Position numbers and translations under genes: made by a program
Shown: piece by piece, positions 1-8,661 of the stretch
How positions within the stretch are numbered: the first letter of the stretch is position 1
How the letters are laid out: each line of letters opens with the position of its first letter
Notes under the pieces: model-generated
The model's input: only the letters and a program-made list of their open reading frames with translations
What the model was told of the DNA's origin: nothing
The model's database searches: none
NCBI GenBank assembly: GCA_947474645.1
Contig: CANJJD010000013.1
Coordinates: 1 to 64,000 of the forward strand
Direction of reading: 5' to 3'
From: Alphaproteobacteria bacterium
GTDB lineage: Bacteria > Pseudomonadota > Alphaproteobacteria > Micropepsales > Micropepsaceae
DNA length: 64,000 nt

Positions 1-516
1 ATCGCCGACCAGGCGCGCACCATCCGTATCCCGGTGCACATGATCGAGACCATCAACAAGCTGGTGCGCACTTCGCGCCAGATGCTGCATGAGATCGGCC
101 GCGAGCCCACCCCGGAAGAGCTGGCTGAACGGTTGGCGATGCCGCTGGAAAAGGTCCGCAAGGTCCTGAAGATCGCCAAGGAGCCGATCAGCCTCGAAAC
201 GCCCATCGGCGACGAGGAAGACAGCCATCTGGGCGACTTCATCCAGGACCCCAATGTGGTGCTGCCGATCGATGCCGCCATCCAGGCCAATTTGCGCGAA
301 ACCACCACCCGCGTGCTGGCGACCCTGACGCCGCGCGAGGAACGTGTGCTGCGCATGCGCTTCGGCATCGGCATGAACACCGACCATACGCTGGAAGAAG
401 TCGGCCAGCAGTTCAGCGTGACCCGCGAGCGTATTCGCCAGATCGAAGCCAAGGCGCTGCGCAAGCTCAAGCATCCCTCGCGCTCGCGCAAACTGCGGTC
501 GTTCCTGGACAACTGA
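1..516 (+). CDS. rpoD: RNA polymerase sigma-70 factor RpoD, C-terminal part (5' end outside window)
   Basis: Housekeeping sigma factor; it directs core RNA polymerase to -35/-10 promoters. The frame is open from base 1 and gives 171 residues: the end of region 2.4 (RTIRIPVHM), region 3, and an intact region 4 with the -35-binding helix-turn-helix ([20 protein letters not shown]). The gene ends inside panD's start (TGATG overlap). The missing N-terminal part lies upstream of the window. The family is certain; the conserved RTIRIPVHM to LRKLKHP stretch is typical of primary sigma factors rather than heat-shock or ECF types. Confidence 0.95.
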   Translation: MADQARTIRIPVHMIETINKLVRTSRQMLHEIGREPTPEELAERLAMPLEKVRKVLKIAKEPISLETPIGDEEDSHLGDFIQDPNVVLPIDAAIQANLRETTTRVLATLTPREERVLRMRFGIGMNTDHTLEEVGQQFSVTRERIRQIEAKALRKLKHPSRSRKLRSFLDN

Positions 517-890
517 TGCTTCTGACCCTGCTCAAAGGCAAAATCCACCGCGCCACGGTGACTAGTTGCGACCTTCATTATGAAGGCTCCATCTCGGTGG
601 ATGCGGCGCTGCTGGAACGCTCGGGCATCCTGCCGCACGAACAGGTGGATGTGCTGAACATCAACAATGGTGAGCGCTTCACCACTTACGCCATTCCCGC
701 TTCGGCCGGTTCGGGCACGATCGGCATCAACGGCGCCGCCGCGCGCCTGGCCCAGAAGGGCGATCTTGTGATCATCATCGCCTATGCCCGCATGGAAGAG
801 GCCGAGGCCAAGACATTCCAGCCCCGTGTGCTGCTGGTGGATTCAAACAACAAACCGCAGGCGCCCGCCTTGCGCATCATGGAAACCTGA
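516..890 (+). CDS. panD: Aspartate 1-decarboxylase PanD
   Basis: Makes beta-alanine from L-aspartate for pantothenate and coenzyme A. The 124-residue proenzyme has the self-cleavage pair Gly24-Ser25 in the YEGSIS context; Ser25 becomes the pyruvoyl cofactor. Lys9, Arg54, Thr57 and Tyr58 of the active site and the NGAAARL segment (72-78) are present. Length matches the family. The start overlaps the rpoD stop (TGATG), so translation is probably coupled to rpoD, an unusual neighbour for a pantothenate gene. Confidence 0.95.
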   Translation: MLLTLLKGKIHRATVTSCDLHYEGSISVDAALLERSGILPHEQVDVLNINNGERFTTYAIPASAGSGTIGINGAAARLAQKGDLVIIIAYARMEEAEAKTFQPRVLLVDSNNKPQAPALRIMET

Positions 891-896
891 GAAGAC

Positions 897-1292
897 ATGC
901 CGCCCCGCAAAGACGACGAGAAATTTTCCAACCGCATGGAAACCGCGGCCAAGGCCCGCGCCGAGATGCTGGCCAAGGCCAAGGCCCGGGCCGAAGCCGC
1001 CAAGGTCAATTTCGACGCCAAGGCGGGCGAACGCCTGGCCATCGCCGAAGCGCGCGAAGTGCGCGCCAAGCAGCGCGCCGAGGAAAAGCGCCTGGCCGCA
1101 ATCGCCGCCGAGAAACGCCGCCTGGAAGAAGAAGAACAGCGCCGCCTGGCCGAAATCGAAGCCAAGGCCCAGGCCGAGCGCGAGCATGAAGAACGGGTCC
1201 GGGCGATGGAAGCGCTGGAACTCGAGCAAAAGGCCAAGCGCGATGCCCGTTACGCCGCGCGCAAAGCCGGCAAGAAAAAGGGCGGCCGCTAG
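897..1292 (+). CDS. DUF6481 family protein
   Basis: A 131-residue, highly charged protein, almost entirely Ala/Lys/Arg/Glu heptad-like sequence from about residue 10 to 125, so most likely one long helix or coiled coil. The ending with many basic residues (RYAARKAGKKKGGR) and the overall pattern match alphaproteobacterial DUF6481 proteins as I remember them. No signal peptide or membrane segment. It starts 6 bases after panD and is probably co-transcribed. Function unknown; I see no catalytic motif. Confidence 0.75.
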   Translation: MPPRKDDEKFSNRMETAAKARAEMLAKAKARAEAAKVNFDAKAGERLAIAEAREVRAKQRAEEKRLAAIAAEKRRLEEEEQRRLAEIEAKAQAEREHEERVRAMEALELEQKAKRDARYAARKAGKKKGGR

Positions 1293-1437
1293 GCGGTCAA
1301 ATTTCCGTTCCCAGGTCGCGCGATCCGGTCTAGGCTTTGACCGGGTTGAGTTTTTGCTCCCCGGCACACTGCCGTCGCGCTGAAGTTCCCGCTTCGCCCG
1401 GTCTTCGTATCAATCAGCAACAGAAGGGCGAGGCCGC

Positions 1438-1653
1438 ATGGCAATCCTGGAAGACAAGTCGTTCAAATATCCGGCCGAAGATGAATGCCTGGTGCGCCGG
1501 TTGGGCTCGGGCGTGATCGCCGCCTGGGCCGGCCTGCCGCCCGAGGCGCGCGCCCGCATTCTGGAACAGGCGCAGATCGCCTGGGACCGGGAGCACAATA
1601 TCTCCAAGCTGCCCTCCAAGCTGGAAGCCATCATCAGGCGGCGCAATAGCTGA
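1438..1653 (+). CDS. Hypothetical protein, 71 residues
   Basis: Small soluble protein with a plausible ribosome binding site (AGAAGGGCGAGG) just upstream of ATG. Contains GLPPEARARILEQA, a helical segment, and a basic end (IIRRRNS). Codon use matches the neighbouring genes. I do not recognise a family. It stands alone, 145 bases after the DUF6481 gene and convergent with the MAPEG gene. Confidence 0.6.
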   Translation: MAILEDKSFKYPAEDECLVRRLGSGVIAAWAGLPPEARARILEQAQIAWDREHNISKLPSKLEAIIRRRNS

Positions 1654-1660
1654 TCGTCCT

Positions 1661-1713
1661 CATGCTTCGACACGCTCAGCATAAGGAAGTCCTCACCCTG
1701 AGCCCGTCGAAGG
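1661..1713. repeat. Dispersed intergenic repeat fragment (CATGCTTCGA...GTCGAAGGGTGAG)
   Basis: Non-coding stretch with self-complementary ends: GTCCTCACCCT followed by GAAGGGTGAGG can fold, and TTCGAC / GTCGAA flank the middle. The same opening (CATGCTTCGA), middle (AAGTCCTCACC) and end (GTCGAAGGGYGAG) recur at about 48921-49026, so this looks like a dispersed repeat family. Confidence 0.55.
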
Positions 1714-1755
1714 GTGAGGGTTACGCCCCTCCCTCGCTTCGCTCGAAGAGGCGCA

Positions 1756-1790
1756 AGCTTTTCTAAGGCGCTGCGCGCCCAAGAAAAGCT
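1756..1790. terminator. Stem-loop between convergent genes, probable bidirectional terminator
   Basis: AGCTTTTCT (1756-1764) pairs with AGAAAAGCT (1782-1790), and the loop holds a second stem, GGCGC/GCGCC (767-771 and 775-779 of the same kilobase). The right arm overlaps the MAPEG stop codon. The T-rich arm gives a short U tract in both directions. Confidence 0.5.
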
Positions 1791-2196
1791 AAGCGAGCGC
1801 CGTCAGCAGCACCATCACCAGGCCCACAATGGACGCGCCCCACACCAGGGTGCGCGCCACCGGGATGCCGGCGGCATAGACCGGCACATAGACAAGCCGC
1901 GCCCAGAAATAGATCTGCGTCCCCAGCACCGAGTTGGCGCTGCTCTTGTCCAGCGCCGTCACCACCAGCACCGCCACGGCGAAATAGACAAAGGTCTCGC
2001 GGAAATTGCCAAAGGCGCGCTGCATCCGCGCTGTCAGGATGCCGACCGGCGGCGCGGGCAAATCGCGCGCGCTCATGTTGTAAGCCAGGCCCTGGTCCTT
2101 GGTGGCCATGCTGGTGGCGACAACAAGCTGCACCAGCCCCAGCACAACGGCCCAGCACAGCATCTGGATTTCCATCGAACCGGCGAAGAAGTTCAT
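1789..2196 (-). CDS. MAPEG family membrane protein
   Basis: A 135-residue integral membrane protein with four hydrophobic segments, the layout of the MAPEG superfamily (membrane-associated eicosanoid/glutathione metabolism). The segments around MLCWAVVLGLVQLVVATSM, the R-x-x-A-F-x-N-F-x-E-T signature (RMQRAFGNFRETFVYF) and YFWARLVYVPVYAAG are typical of bacterial members. I chose the ATG at 2196 because it has GGGAGG upstream and directly opens the first membrane segment; an upstream ATG at 2241 gives a non-conserved extension. Substrate unknown. Confidence 0.8.
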   Translation of the reverse strand: MNFFAGSMEIQMLCWAVVLGLVQLVVATSMATKDQGLAYNMSARDLPAPPVGILTARMQRAFGNFRETFVYFAVAVLVVTALDKSSANSVLGTQIYFWARLVYVPVYAAGIPVARTLVWGASIVGLVMVLLTALA

Positions 2197-2254
2197 GACG
2201 CCCTCCCTGTTGTTGTTTTTATAGAGACAGCATAGCGACAAATCGGGCGCGGGG

Positions 2255-2851
2255 TCAGTCCGTGCGGTAATTAAAGCTCACCGATATGCGCTTGCCGCGC
2301 GCGGCGTTGGGCTCCACGCCATGGCGCAGCCAGCTTTCCCACAACAGCAGCAGGCCGGGCTTGGGTTCGACATCCACAAAGCGGCGATTTTCGCTGCGGG
2401 CGTTGGGTTTTTTGATGGGCGCCGCCATCATCATCGGCAGGCGCGGGTCTTCGAAGCGGATCATCCCGGACCTGGGCGGCACCGTCACATAGCAAGTGCC
2501 GCTGATCACCGAATGGGGATGGATGTGCGGGGTGTGCACCGCGTTCCTGTCCATCACATTGATCCACAGGCTGTCCAGCGCCAGCTTCTTGCCGCCCAGA
2601 TCGAATTGCAGTTCGCGCGCGAATTTTCCGACATGTCCCGAAATGACGCGCTCCAGCTCCGCGAAAATGCTGGCGCGGCGGGGCAGGTCGTTCAACGAGG
2701 CATAGGATGTATAGCCGCCATAGCCATGCGCCTTCGACCAGCGGCGGCCCGCGATATCCTCGTTTGCCAGGCCCAAACAGGTCTGTTCCAGGCCATGCAG
2801 CTTGGGCAGGCGGGCCTTGTAGAGCCGGGTGGGAAAGAGGATTTCGGACAT
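2255..2851 (-). CDS. TIGR02466-type putative 2OG-Fe(II) oxygenase
   Basis: A 198-residue protein with the double-stranded beta-helix iron site expected of this family: a His-rich first strand (HTPHIHPHS, 107-114), the distal His in WLRHGVEP (His177) and the 2-oxoglutarate-binding Arg in GKRISVSFN (Arg188). The SGTCYV segment after the first histidines is characteristic of TIGR02466. Substrate is not known for the family. Upstream on the same strand there is nothing; the gene is divergent from a small lipoprotein. Confidence 0.75.
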   Translation of the reverse strand: MSEILFPTRLYKARLPKLHGLEQTCLGLANEDIAGRRWSKAHGYGGYTSYASLNDLPRRASIFAELERVISGHVGKFARELQFDLGGKKLALDSLWINVMDRNAVHTPHIHPHSVISGTCYVTVPPRSGMIRFEDPRLPMMMAAPIKKPNARSENRRFVDVEPKPGLLLLWESWLRHGVEPNAARGKRISVSFNYRTD

Positions 2852-2939
2852 CGCTTCGTCTTTGGCTGGTTAGCGAGATTTTGACCATTGGGCGGCTAAG
2901 CTGCCGCCTTGTCAAATAATGCAGTTGGGCGGGGGCTCC

Positions 2940-3143
2940 ATGGATTCCATCATTCGCGTACCGGTTACAGCCGCGGTGTTCGCCGCCATGGCCGTTCTTC
3001 TGTCGGGCTGCATCGCCTATGACGCCGCCTCGACGGTGGTCAGCGCAGGTTCGTCCGTGGTGGGCGCCGGCGCTTCGGTGGTCGGCGGTGTGGGTGACGT
3101 GGTGACGTCGCCCTTCGACAGCGACGTCTCCGAAAAGAAGTAG
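2940..3143 (+). CDS. Small lipoprotein
   Basis: 67 residues with a lipoprotein signal: basic start, hydrophobic core (VTAAVFAAMAVLL) and lipobox L-S-G-C at about residue 24. The mature part is Gly/Val/Ala/Ser-rich (SVVGAGASVVGGVGDVV) and ends acidic then basic (SDVSEKK). The ATG at 2940 lies downstream of a G-rich ribosome binding site; an in-frame ATG at 2919 is less likely. Function unknown; probably anchored in the outer membrane. Confidence 0.65.
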   Translation: MDSIIRVPVTAAVFAAMAVLLSGCIAYDAASTVVSAGSSVVGAGASVVGGVGDVVTSPFDSDVSEKK

Positions 3144-3146
3144 CGC

Positions 3147-3902
3147 TTAAAACTTATCCTTCCGCGCGCGGATTTCGCCGAACACGGCGACGTCGCCCGC
3201 CTGTTCCATGCCCAGGCTCTTGCGGATCTCCACGCTGTCCGGGCGCAGGAAGGGATTGGTTTTTTTCTCCAGCCCCATGGTGGAAGGCACGGTCGGCCGC
3301 CCGTCGTCGCGCGCCGCGCTTACCTGGGCCATCCGCGCTTTCAGCTCGGCATTGCCCGGCTCCAGCGTGAGGGCGAAGCGGCCATTGCTCTGGGTATATT
3401 CATGCCCACACCACACCTTGGTGTCGTCGGGCAGGGTCATCAGCTTGGACAGGCTGGTCCACATCATCTGGGGATCGCCTTCAAACAATCGCCCGCAGCC
3501 CAGCGTGAACAGCGTGTCGCCGGTAAAGGCGTTGCCGTCGATCACGAAGGTGATGGCCCCGCTTGTATGGGCCGGCACTTCCAGCACCTGCACCTTGCGG
3601 CCGTCAAATTCCCAGCCGGTGGTCTCGTCCACTCCGACATCCAGGCCGGGAATGCGTGCCGCATCCTTGCCGGGGCCGATAACCTTGGCGCCCGTCTCCT
3701 GCTTCAGGTCCAGGTTGCCGCCGCAATGGTCCAGGTGATGATGGGTGTTGAGGATATGGGTCAGTTTCCAGCCCGTACGGGCCAGCGCGGCGCGCACCGG
3801 AGCGGCCTCCGATGGGTCCACGATGGCGCAATAGTCCCCCGATTTCACCAGATAGGCGTAATTGTCGGACAGGCAGGGAACAATCTCGATGGTCGTGGGC
3901 AT
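3147..3902 (-). CDS. gloB: Hydroxyacylglutathione hydrolase (glyoxalase II)
   Basis: Hydrolyses S-D-lactoylglutathione to D-lactate and glutathione, the second step of methylglyoxal detoxification. 251 residues of metallo-beta-lactamase fold with the binuclear metal motif THHHLDH at 53-59, further ligands in HTSGAITF, FTGDTLF and WCGHEYT, and the family's C-terminal substrate domain (NPFLR). I start at MPTTIEI because GAGGAG precedes it and the GloB fold begins there. Divergent from a methyltransferase, an arrangement often seen in this class. Confidence 0.93.
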   Translation of the reverse strand: MPTTIEIVPCLSDNYAYLVKSGDYCAIVDPSEAAPVRAALARTGWKLTHILNTHHHLDHCGGNLDLKQETGAKVIGPGKDAARIPGLDVGVDETTGWEFDGRKVQVLEVPAHTSGAITFVIDGNAFTGDTLFTLGCGRLFEGDPQMMWTSLSKLMTLPDDTKVWCGHEYTQSNGRFALTLEPGNAELKARMAQVSAARDDGRPTVPSTMGLEKKTNPFLRPDSVEIRKSLGMEQAGDVAVFGEIRARKDKF

Positions 3903-4011
3903 GGCGTCTCCTCTGGTGGCGCAACACACTATCAAATTTGGTCGCGCGGCCAAGCCGCGCGGGGCAAAGCTGTATCTTTGAACAACCGTCCCCAGGGCCT
4001 AGACTTGTCCC

Positions 4012-4725
4012 ATGCCGGACGTGCGCGACCTCACCGCTTTCTATGATGCCCCGCTGGGCCAGTTGGCCAAGCGGGTGCTGCTGCGCCACATCGAGAATTT
4101 CTGGCCCGACCTGCGCGGCCTTCGGGTGCTGGGTTATGGCTTTCCCATTCCCTATACGCGGCTGTTCACCGGGTCCGAGCGCGCCATTGCCGCCATGCCC
4201 GCGCCCTTCGGCGCCGTCACCTGGACGCCAAATGGCGACAAGAACGCCGCCCTGGTGTGCGAGGAAGATGCGCTGCCTTTCCCCGATGTGTTCTTCGACC
4301 GCATCCTGATTGTGCATGGGCTGGAATCGGCCGAGAGCCTGCGGCCCCTGCTGCGCCAGCTTTGGCGGGTGCTGGCGCCGGAAGGCAAGATTCTGCTGGT
4401 GGCGCCCAACCGCGCCAGCCTGTGGGCGCAGGTGCAGGTTTCGCCCTTCGGCCATGGCCGGCCCTTTTCGCGCATGGAGCTGGAAGGCTTGTTGCGCGAT
4501 GCGTTGCTGGAGCCCGGCCGCTGGTCGCGCGCGCTCTATGCCCCGCCGTTTGAAAGCATCACCGGCTCAGGCTCGGGCTGGGAAAGGGTGGGCCGGCGGT
4601 TTTTCCCCGGCATCGGCGGGGTGCATGTCGTGGAAGCGGCCAAGTCGCTCTATGCCGCCGCCACGCCCAAATTGCCCGTCGGCGCGCAAGGCGCGCTGAA
4701 GACGGCCCAGGACTTGGGGTCCTAG
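4012..4725 (+). CDS. Class I SAM-dependent methyltransferase
   Basis: A 237-residue protein with a Rossmann-type SAM fold: motif I is atypical (LRVLGYGFPIPY), a central acidic strand FDRILIVHGLE follows, and the WRVLAPEGKILLVAPNR segment is the usual post-motif III region. Same family as the methyltransferases that sit divergently to gloB in alphaproteobacteria. The substrate cannot be told from sequence. Its stop codon shares the tetranucleotide CTAG with the convergent metW stop. Confidence 0.75.
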   Translation: MPDVRDLTAFYDAPLGQLAKRVLLRHIENFWPDLRGLRVLGYGFPIPYTRLFTGSERAIAAMPAPFGAVTWTPNGDKNAALVCEEDALPFPDVFFDRILIVHGLESAESLRPLLRQLWRVLAPEGKILLVAPNRASLWAQVQVSPFGHGRPFSRMELEGLLRDALLEPGRWSRALYAPPFESITGSGSGWERVGRRFFPGIGGVHVVEAAKSLYAAATPKLPVGAQGALKTAQDLGS

Positions 4726-5342
4726 CTTTTCTTCAGCAGGAACACACCGCCCTGGGCGAACAGGTTGGGGCCCAGATAGCCATGCGTCAGGCTGGCGGGA
4801 TTCATCTTGGAAGTGGTGCCGTTGTCGTTCAGGGCATGGGCTTCCACGATGGTGGCGCCGCATTCGCGCGTCAGGTCCACGAAATCGGCCAGGGTGCACA
4901 GATGAATGTTGGGCGTCGCCCACCAGGTATAATCCAGGGTGCTGGTGCGCGGCATGCGCCCGCCGCTCAGCAGTGACAGCCGCACTTTCCAATAACCGAA
5001 ATTGGGCAGCGAAATCGCCACCCGCCGCCCGATGCGCAGCAGATGGTCCAGCACCACCTTGGGTTTCTCGGTGGCCTGGATGGTTTGGGACAGGATCACC
5101 GCATCGAACACCTGGGCGGGATAATCCACCAGGTCGGTGTCAGCGTCGCCCTGCACCACCGCCAAACCGCTCGTCACGCAGGCATTCACATTGGCCTGGG
5201 AAATCTCGATGCCGCGGCCATCGACATTCTTGGTCTTCAGATGTTCCAGCAACGCGCCATCGCCGCAGCCGACATCCAGCACCCGCGCGCCGGGACGGAT
5301 CATGGCCGCGATGGCGGCAAGGTCGGGGCGCAGCTCGCTCAT
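4722..5342 (-). CDS. metW: Methionine biosynthesis protein MetW
   Basis: 206 residues with a SAM-binding glycine loop VLDVGCGDG (21-29) and the MetW pattern NFGYWKVRLSLL and LPYTW-like LDYTWW. MetW works with MetX: known MetW proteins activate homoserine O-acyltransferase by complex formation. The ATG at 5342 lies 10 bases after the metX stop, so the two form one operon. A longer upstream reading would run back into metX and is rejected. Confidence 0.93.
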   Translation of the reverse strand: MSELRPDLAAIAAMIRPGARVLDVGCGDGALLEHLKTKNVDGRGIEISQANVNACVTSGLAVVQGDADTDLVDYPAQVFDAVILSQTIQATEKPKVVLDHLLRIGRRVAISLPNFGYWKVRLSLLSGGRMPRTSTLDYTWWATPNIHLCTLADFVDLTRECGATIVEAHALNDNGTTSKMNPASLTHGYLGPNLFAQGGVFLLKKS

Positions 5343-5352
5343 GCCCACTTCC

Positions 5353-6510
5353 TCATGAGAGATCTGTTGCCGCGTGATTGAGGAAGCCGCGCACCGTGGC
5401 GAACATTTCCGGTTCGTCCAGCAGGAAGGCGTCATGGCCCTTGTCGCTGCGGATTTCGACAAAGCTCACCTGCGCCGCCACCGCGTTCAAGGCATGGGCG
5501 ATGCGCTTGTTCTCCACCGGCGGGAACAGCCAGTCGCTGGTGAAGGCGACGATGCAGAAGCGCGCCGGGTTCACCCGGAACACATCCGACAGATGCCCGC
5601 CATGCTCCTCGGCCAGGTCGAAATAATCCATGGCGCGGGTGATGTAGAGATACGAATTGGCGTCAAAGCGGTCCACGAAGCTGGCGCCCTGGTGATGCAG
5701 ATAAGATTCAATCTGGAAGTCCGGCGTGAACTGGAACGACTTGGCGTCGCGGTTCTGCAGGTTGCGGCCGAACTTGTTCTGCAGCGCCATCTCCGAGACG
5801 TAAGTGATATGCGCGGCCATGCGCGCCACCGCCAGCCCCTTGGAGGGGCGGGTGTTGTGAAGCTGGTATTCGCCGCCCTTCCAGTCGGGATCGGCCATGA
5901 TCGCCTGGCGGCCCACTTCGTGAAACGCGATGTTCTGCGCCGAATGGCGCGCGGCGCAGGCGATGGGCACCACGGCGCGCAGGGATTCAGGATAGGACGC
6001 CGCCCATTGCAGCGCCTGCATGCCGCCCATCGAGCCGCCGACCACCGCCAGCAGCTTGGTGATGCCCAGATGCTCGACCAGGCGTTTTTGCGCCCGCACC
6101 ATGTCGCGGATGGTGACCAGGGGGAAATTCAGACCCCAGGGCTTGCCGGTGGCTGGATCGATTTCCGCCGGACCGGTCGAGCCCATGCAGCCGCCCAGCA
6201 CGTTGGCGCAGATGACAAAGAAGCGGTCGGTGTCGATCGGCTTGCCCGGTCCCACCATGGTGATCCACCAGCCGGGCTTGCCGGTGATGGGATGCTCGCT
6301 GGCGACGAACTGGTCGCCGGTCAGGGCGTGGCAGATCAGGATGGCGTTGCTCTTGTCGGCATTGAGCGTGCCATAGGTCATGTAGGCGACCGTGAAGGGC
6401 GCAAGCGCGCGGCCGCAGTCGAGCTGCAGCGGAGTCTGGAAGGTGACCGCCAGCCCGACATCGGCGGATGGCGCGGTCACCGGGCGCAGGAAACGAGGGG
6501 CCTCGGTCAT
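5353..6510 (-). CDS. metX: Homoserine O-acyltransferase MetX
   Basis: Acylates homoserine, the first committed step to methionine. 385 residues, alpha/beta-hydrolase fold, nucleophile Ser160 in the GGSMGGMQ elbow, catalytic Asp in FTSDWLFPP and His in [10 protein letters not shown] near the C-terminus; [12 protein letters not shown] and NPARFC-type segments are typical of the family. Whether acetyl- or succinyl-CoA is used cannot be settled by eye. First gene of metX-metW; an AAGGA ribosome site precedes the ATG. Confidence 0.93.
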   Translation of the reverse strand: MTEAPRFLRPVTAPSADVGLAVTFQTPLQLDCGRALAPFTVAYMTYGTLNADKSNAILICHALTGDQFVASEHPITGKPGWWITMVGPGKPIDTDRFFVICANVLGGCMGSTGPAEIDPATGKPWGLNFPLVTIRDMVRAQKRLVEHLGITKLLAVVGGSMGGMQALQWAASYPESLRAVVPIACAARHSAQNIAFHEVGRQAIMADPDWKGGEYQLHNTRPSKGLAVARMAAHITYVSEMALQNKFGRNLQNRDAKSFQFTPDFQIESYLHHQGASFVDRFDANSYLYITRAMDYFDLAEEHGGHLSDVFRVNPARFCIVAFTSDWLFPPVENKRIAHALNAVAAQVSFVEIRSDKGHDAFLLDEPEMFATVRGFLNHAATDLS

Positions 6511-6530
6511 TCTAAATCCTTGGAAAAGGT

Positions 6531-6559
6531 AGGTAAGGTGCGGTCACACCCCAAGTCAA
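6531..6559 (-). promoter_or_regulatory. Putative promoter of metXW
   Basis: On the minus strand TTGACT (6554-6559) is followed after 17 bases by TTACCT (6531-6536), upstream of the metX start. The -10 is weak. I looked here for a SAM-responsive riboswitch and saw no convincing match to SAM-II or related motifs. Confidence 0.35.
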
Positions 6560-6648
6560 CGAATGCCCATCTGCATACCTGACCTGCTTTGCTTTTAGGG
6601 CCCGCCCGCCCTATTAAAACCGGGCATTTTGGACATTGCCGTTAACCG

Positions 6649-7752
6649 ATGAAGCCCGAACCCAAGCCCGGCATCCTGGATATCTCGCCCTATGTCGGCG
6701 GGCGCGCTGCCGCGCCGGGCGCCGCCAAGGTGTTCAAGCTGTCGTCCAATGAAAGCCCGCTGGGCCCCAGCCCCGCCGTGGCGGCGGCGCTGGCCGAAGC
6801 CGCCACCAGCCTGGCGCTCTATCCCGAAGGCTCGGCAACCTTGCTGCGCGAGGCGATCGCCGATGTGCATCACCTGGATCCGGCGCGCATCGTCACCTCG
6901 GGCGACGGCTCCGACGCCCTGCTCACCATGCTGGCCAATGCCTATTTGCAGCCCGGCGACGAAGTGGTGTTCAGCCGGCACGCCTTCCTGGTCTACAAGA
7001 TCGCTACCCAGGCCAACAGCGCCGTGCCGGTGATGGTGCCGGAGAAGACCACCAACCGCGCCATCACGGTGGATGTGGACGCCATGCTGGCGGCGGTCAC
7101 GCCCAAGACGCGCATGGTTTATATCGCCAATCCCAACAATCCCACCGGCTCCTGCCTGAACCGGGATGAGATGGCGCGGCTGCATGCCGGATTGCCGGCG
7201 CATGTGCTGCTGGTGATCGACGCGGCTTACGGCGAATACGTCACCGCCAAGGATTATGAATCGGGCCTGGAGCTGGCGCGGCAATTTCCCAATGTCGTGA
7301 TGACCCGCACCTTCTCCAAGCTGTACGGCCTGGCCGGGATGCGCATCGGCTGGATGTATGCTGCGCCGGAAATCTGCGACGTGATCAACCGCATCCGCGG
7401 GCCGTTCAACACCGCCCTGATGCAGCAACTGGCCGGCGCCGCCGCCGTGCGCGACCGCGACCATTTCTGGAAAGCGGTGGAGCACAACAACAAGTGGCTG
7501 CCCTGGGTCACCGGGGAAATCCGCAAGACGGGCCTTCGGGTGGATGACAGTTGCGCCAATTTCGTGCTGATCCATTTTGCGGCGGAAGGCGACAAGACCG
7601 CCGCCAAGGCCGACGCCTTCCTGATGCAGGGCGGGGTCATCCTGCGCGGTGTCGGCAGCTATGGCCTGCCGAACGCCTTGCGCATGACCATCGGCACTGA
7701 GGAGCAGAACCGCCTGGCGGTGTCGCTGATCCAGAAATTCATGGCGGCATAG
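6649..7752 (+). CDS. hisC: Histidinol-phosphate/aromatic aminotransferase
   Basis: A 367-residue fold-type I PLP aminotransferase. The PLP lysine is Lys224 in TFSKLYGLAGMRIGW; NPNNPTG (161-167) and the DAAYGEYV region complete the cofactor site. It is followed with no gap by tyrA, so here it probably transaminates prephenate or 4-hydroxyphenylpyruvate in tyrosine and phenylalanine synthesis, with or without a role in histidine synthesis. No strong ribosome binding site is visible. Confidence 0.88.
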   Translation: MKPEPKPGILDISPYVGGRAAAPGAAKVFKLSSNESPLGPSPAVAAALAEAATSLALYPEGSATLLREAIADVHHLDPARIVTSGDGSDALLTMLANAYLQPGDEVVFSRHAFLVYKIATQANSAVPVMVPEKTTNRAITVDVDAMLAAVTPKTRMVYIANPNNPTGSCLNRDEMARLHAGLPAHVLLVIDAAYGEYVTAKDYESGLELARQFPNVVMTRTFSKLYGLAGMRIGWMYAAPEICDVINRIRGPFNTALMQQLAGAAAVRDRDHFWKAVEHNNKWLPWVTGEIRKTGLRVDDSCANFVLIHFAAEGDKTAAKADAFLMQGGVILRGVGSYGLPNALRMTIGTEEQNRLAVSLIQKFMAA

Positions 7753-8661
7753 ATGGCAGCGATGAAAAAAATCGCCATTATCGGGCTGGGGATGATCGGC
7801 TCCTCCATCGCCCATGCCGCACGGCGCGGATCATTGGCCAAGGAAATCGCCGGCCATGACGCATCCGCCGATGTGCTGGAACGGGCAGGCAGGATCGGCT
7901 TCTGCGACACGCTGCATGCCGATATCGGCGCGGCGGTGAAAGACGCGCAACTGGTGATCCTTTGCGCCCCGGTCGGCGCTTTTAAAGACATCGCCCAGGC
8001 GATTGCACCGCATATGGCGCCGGGCGCCATCCTGTCGGACGTGGGCTCGGTCAAGGGCGCGGTGGTGCGCGACGTGGCGCCTTTCGTGCCGGCGGGCGTG
8101 CATTTCATTCCCGCCCATCCCATCGCGGGCACCGAATTTTCCGGTCCCGAAGCCGGCTTCGCCAGCCTGTTCGACGGGCGCTGGGCCATCCTGACCCCGG
8201 TGCCGGGTAGCGACGGCCAGGCGGTGGCCCGCTTGCGGGCTTTCTGGAAGGGCCTGGGCAGCCAGGTGGATGTGATGGAAGTTGGCCATCATGACTTGGT
8301 GCTGGCCATCACGTCCCACCTGCCGCACCTGATTGCCTACAACATTGTCGGCACGGCGCACGATTTGGAACAGGTCACTGAAGGCGAAGTGATCAAATAT
8401 TCCGCCTCGGGCTTTCGCGATTTCACCCGCATCGCCGCCTCCGATCCCACCATGTGGCGCGACATTTTCCTGAACAACCGCGAAGCGGTGCTGGAAGTGC
8501 TGGGCCGTTTCAACCAGGACCTCAAGGCCCTGCAAGAGGCGGTGGAGCAGGGCAATGGCGAGCTTCTGTTCGATACCTTCACCCGCACCCGCGCCATCCG
8601 CCGCGCCATTGTGGACATCGGCCAGGATACTTCGGCGCCGAACTTCGGCAGAAAATCCTAG
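7753..8661 (+). CDS. tyrA: Prephenate/arogenate dehydrogenase
   Basis: Oxidative decarboxylation of prephenate or arogenate toward tyrosine. 302 residues: NAD(P) Rossmann loop GLGMIG (11-16), LCAPVGAF, SDVGSVKG, HPIAGTEFSGP substrate segment and the helical C-terminal dimer domain with HLPHLIAYN. The first ATG abuts the hisC stop; ATG at 7762 is an equally plausible start. Convergent with the DUF2125 gene, the two stops sharing CTAG at 8658-8661. Confidence 0.9.
   Translation: MAAMKKIAIIGLGMIGSSIAHAARRGSLAKEIAGHDASADVLERAGRIGFCDTLHADIGAAVKDAQLVILCAPVGAFKDIAQAIAPHMAPGAILSDVGSVKGAVVRDVAPFVPAGVHFIPAHPIAGTEFSGPEAGFASLFDGRWAILTPVPGSDGQAVARLRAFWKGLGSQVDVMEVGHHDLVLAITSHLPHLIAYNIVGTAHDLEQVTEGEVIKYSASGFRDFTRIAASDPTMWRDIFLNNREAVLEVLGRFNQDLKALQEAVEQGNGELLFDTFTRTRAIRRAIVDIGQDTSAPNFGRKS

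Noticed and set aside
5374-6582. A 402-codon plus-strand frame opposite metX, and similar long frames opposite hisC, purL, icd, lpdA and the TPP enzyme
   Set aside because: Each is antisense to a gene with full catalytic motifs and reads as low-information shadow sequence; no ribosome sites or domains.
6511-6648. SAM riboswitch upstream of metX
   Set aside because: Expected in some alphaproteobacteria, but I could not find the SAM-II/SAM-V conserved pairs; only a promoter-like TTGACT-N17-TTACCT.
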